NCBI GenBank assembly: GCA_946188175.1
Contig: CAMHUJ010000154.1
Coordinates: 1-5,327 of the forward strand
Direction: 5' to 3'
DNA: 5,327 nucleotides
Source: an uncultured Ruminococcus sp.
GTDB lineage: Bacteria; Bacillota; Clostridia; Oscillospirales; Ruminococcaceae
In this document: positions 4,876-5,327 of the stretch, in pieces
How the letters are laid out: the number at the start of each line of letters is the position of its first letter
How positions within the stretch are numbered: the first letter of the stretch is position 1
The notes under the pieces: model-generated
What the model was told of the DNA's origin: nothing
The model's database searches: none
Seen by the model: the letters and a program-made list of their open reading frames with translations, nothing else
Program-made: the position numbers and the translations under genes

Positions 4876-5327
4876 ATGATCTACCACAGCACAAGAAACA
4901 AAGCGCTGACAGTCAGCAGCGCAGAGGCGATCGCACAGGGCATCGCCGCAGACGGCGGTCTGTTCGTCCCGGGCTTCATTCCGGAGCTGACGGCAACAGA
5001 CTTCAACTCCCTCAAGGGACTGAGCTATGCAGAGCGCGCGGCGCGTCTGTTCAAGCTCTATCTGACGGATTTCACCGATGAGGAGCTGCGCGAATGCACC
5101 AAGGCAGCCTATGAATCCGGCAGCTTTGAAACGCCTGCTGTGCAGGAGATCACGACCCTTGCAGACGGCTCCATGCTGCTTGAGCTCTGGCACGGTCCGA
5201 CCTGCGCCTTCAAGGACATGGCGCTCCAGATTCTGCCGCATTTCCTCACCCGCTCGATCCGCAAGACCGGCATCGAAAAGGAGGTCGTCATCCTGACGGC
5301 AACCTCGGGCGATACGGGCAAGGCAGC
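4876..5327 (+). CDS. thrC: Threonine synthase (3'-truncated by window edge)
   Basis: Threonine synthase converts O-phospho-L-homoserine to L-threonine with pyridoxal phosphate, the last step of threonine synthesis, in the cytoplasm. About 150 N-terminal residues are visible with no stop. They carry YHSTRNKALTVSSAEAI, the AADGGLFVP motif (24-32), LELWHGPTCAFKDMALQ (102-118) with Lys113 as the expected pyridoxal-phosphate Schiff-base lysine, and ATSGDTGKAA at the edge, which normally contacts the cofactor phosphate. The family is about 430-500 residues long, so roughly two thirds is missing. ATG 4876 has a strong AGGAGG site at 4862-4867. No terminator or clear promoter is seen in the 33-bp gap before it, so it may be co-transcribed with the preceding genes, though it is not functionally related to them. 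Trp105 where the family often has Phe is a mild variant. Confidence 0.95.
   Translation, partial: MIYHSTRNKALTVSSAEAIAQGIAADGGLFVPGFIPELTATDFNSLKGLSYAERAARLFKLYLTDFTDEELRECTKAAYESGSFETPAVQEITTLADGSMLLELWHGPTCAFKDMALQILPHFLTRSIRKTGIEKEVVILTATSGDTGKA

Noticed and set aside
4859..4879. Six-codon reading frame (MRRIKI) just before thrC, considered as a leader peptide
   Set aside because: Its AGG AGG codons are simply the thrC Shine-Dalgarno sequence, it has no ribosome binding site of its own, no threonine codons and no attenuator hairpin.

Overview
The window is one co-directional (+ strand), gene-dense stretch of a bacterial chromosome. Gene content, order and Shine-Dalgarno sites point to a Gram-positive Clostridia-type organism, probably of the Ruminococcus/Oscillospiraceae kind. 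The order rplS, signal peptidase, rbgA (ylqF), rnhB, yraN is a Firmicutes housekeeping arrangement. The coding sequence is fairly GC-rich, by eye in the mid-to-high 50s percent. The lineage is inferred from this and from protein resemblance, not from a database search.

Layout: the 3' end of rplS (ribosomal protein L19) enters from the left and is followed at once by a strong intrinsic terminator (347-381). Three consecutive type I signal peptidase genes come next (413-1048, 1076-1720, 1761-2654). Each has an intact Ser/Lys dyad and intact motif boxes, and the third carries a roughly 90-residue Pro/Ala/Glu-rich N-terminal extension. Then come rbgA (2655-3512), a 68-bp gap with a small hairpin and AT-rich heptad repeats, rnhB (3581-4213), yraN (4194-4571, overlapping rnhB by 20 bp), a small unrecognised zinc-ribbon protein (4582-4842) and the 5' part of thrC, threonine synthase (4876 to the window edge).

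How they fit together: rplS and rbgA concern the 50S ribosomal subunit, rnhB and yraN concern nucleic-acid maintenance, the signal peptidases serve protein export, and thrC makes threonine. Spacing from 413 to 4842 is tight: a 0-bp stop/start junction, one overlap, and gaps mostly under 45 bp. This suggests one main transcription unit, perhaps fed by read-through of the rplS terminator. No mobile element, RNA gene, CRISPR array or minus-strand gene is supported.

The feature most worth attention is the expansion of signal peptidase to three tandem, diverged but apparently active copies. They share an acidic segment next to the membrane helix and an enlarged, hypervariable insertion before the catalytic lysine, and one has a cytoplasmic low-complexity tail that contains its own internal duplication. 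The other genes look ordinary.
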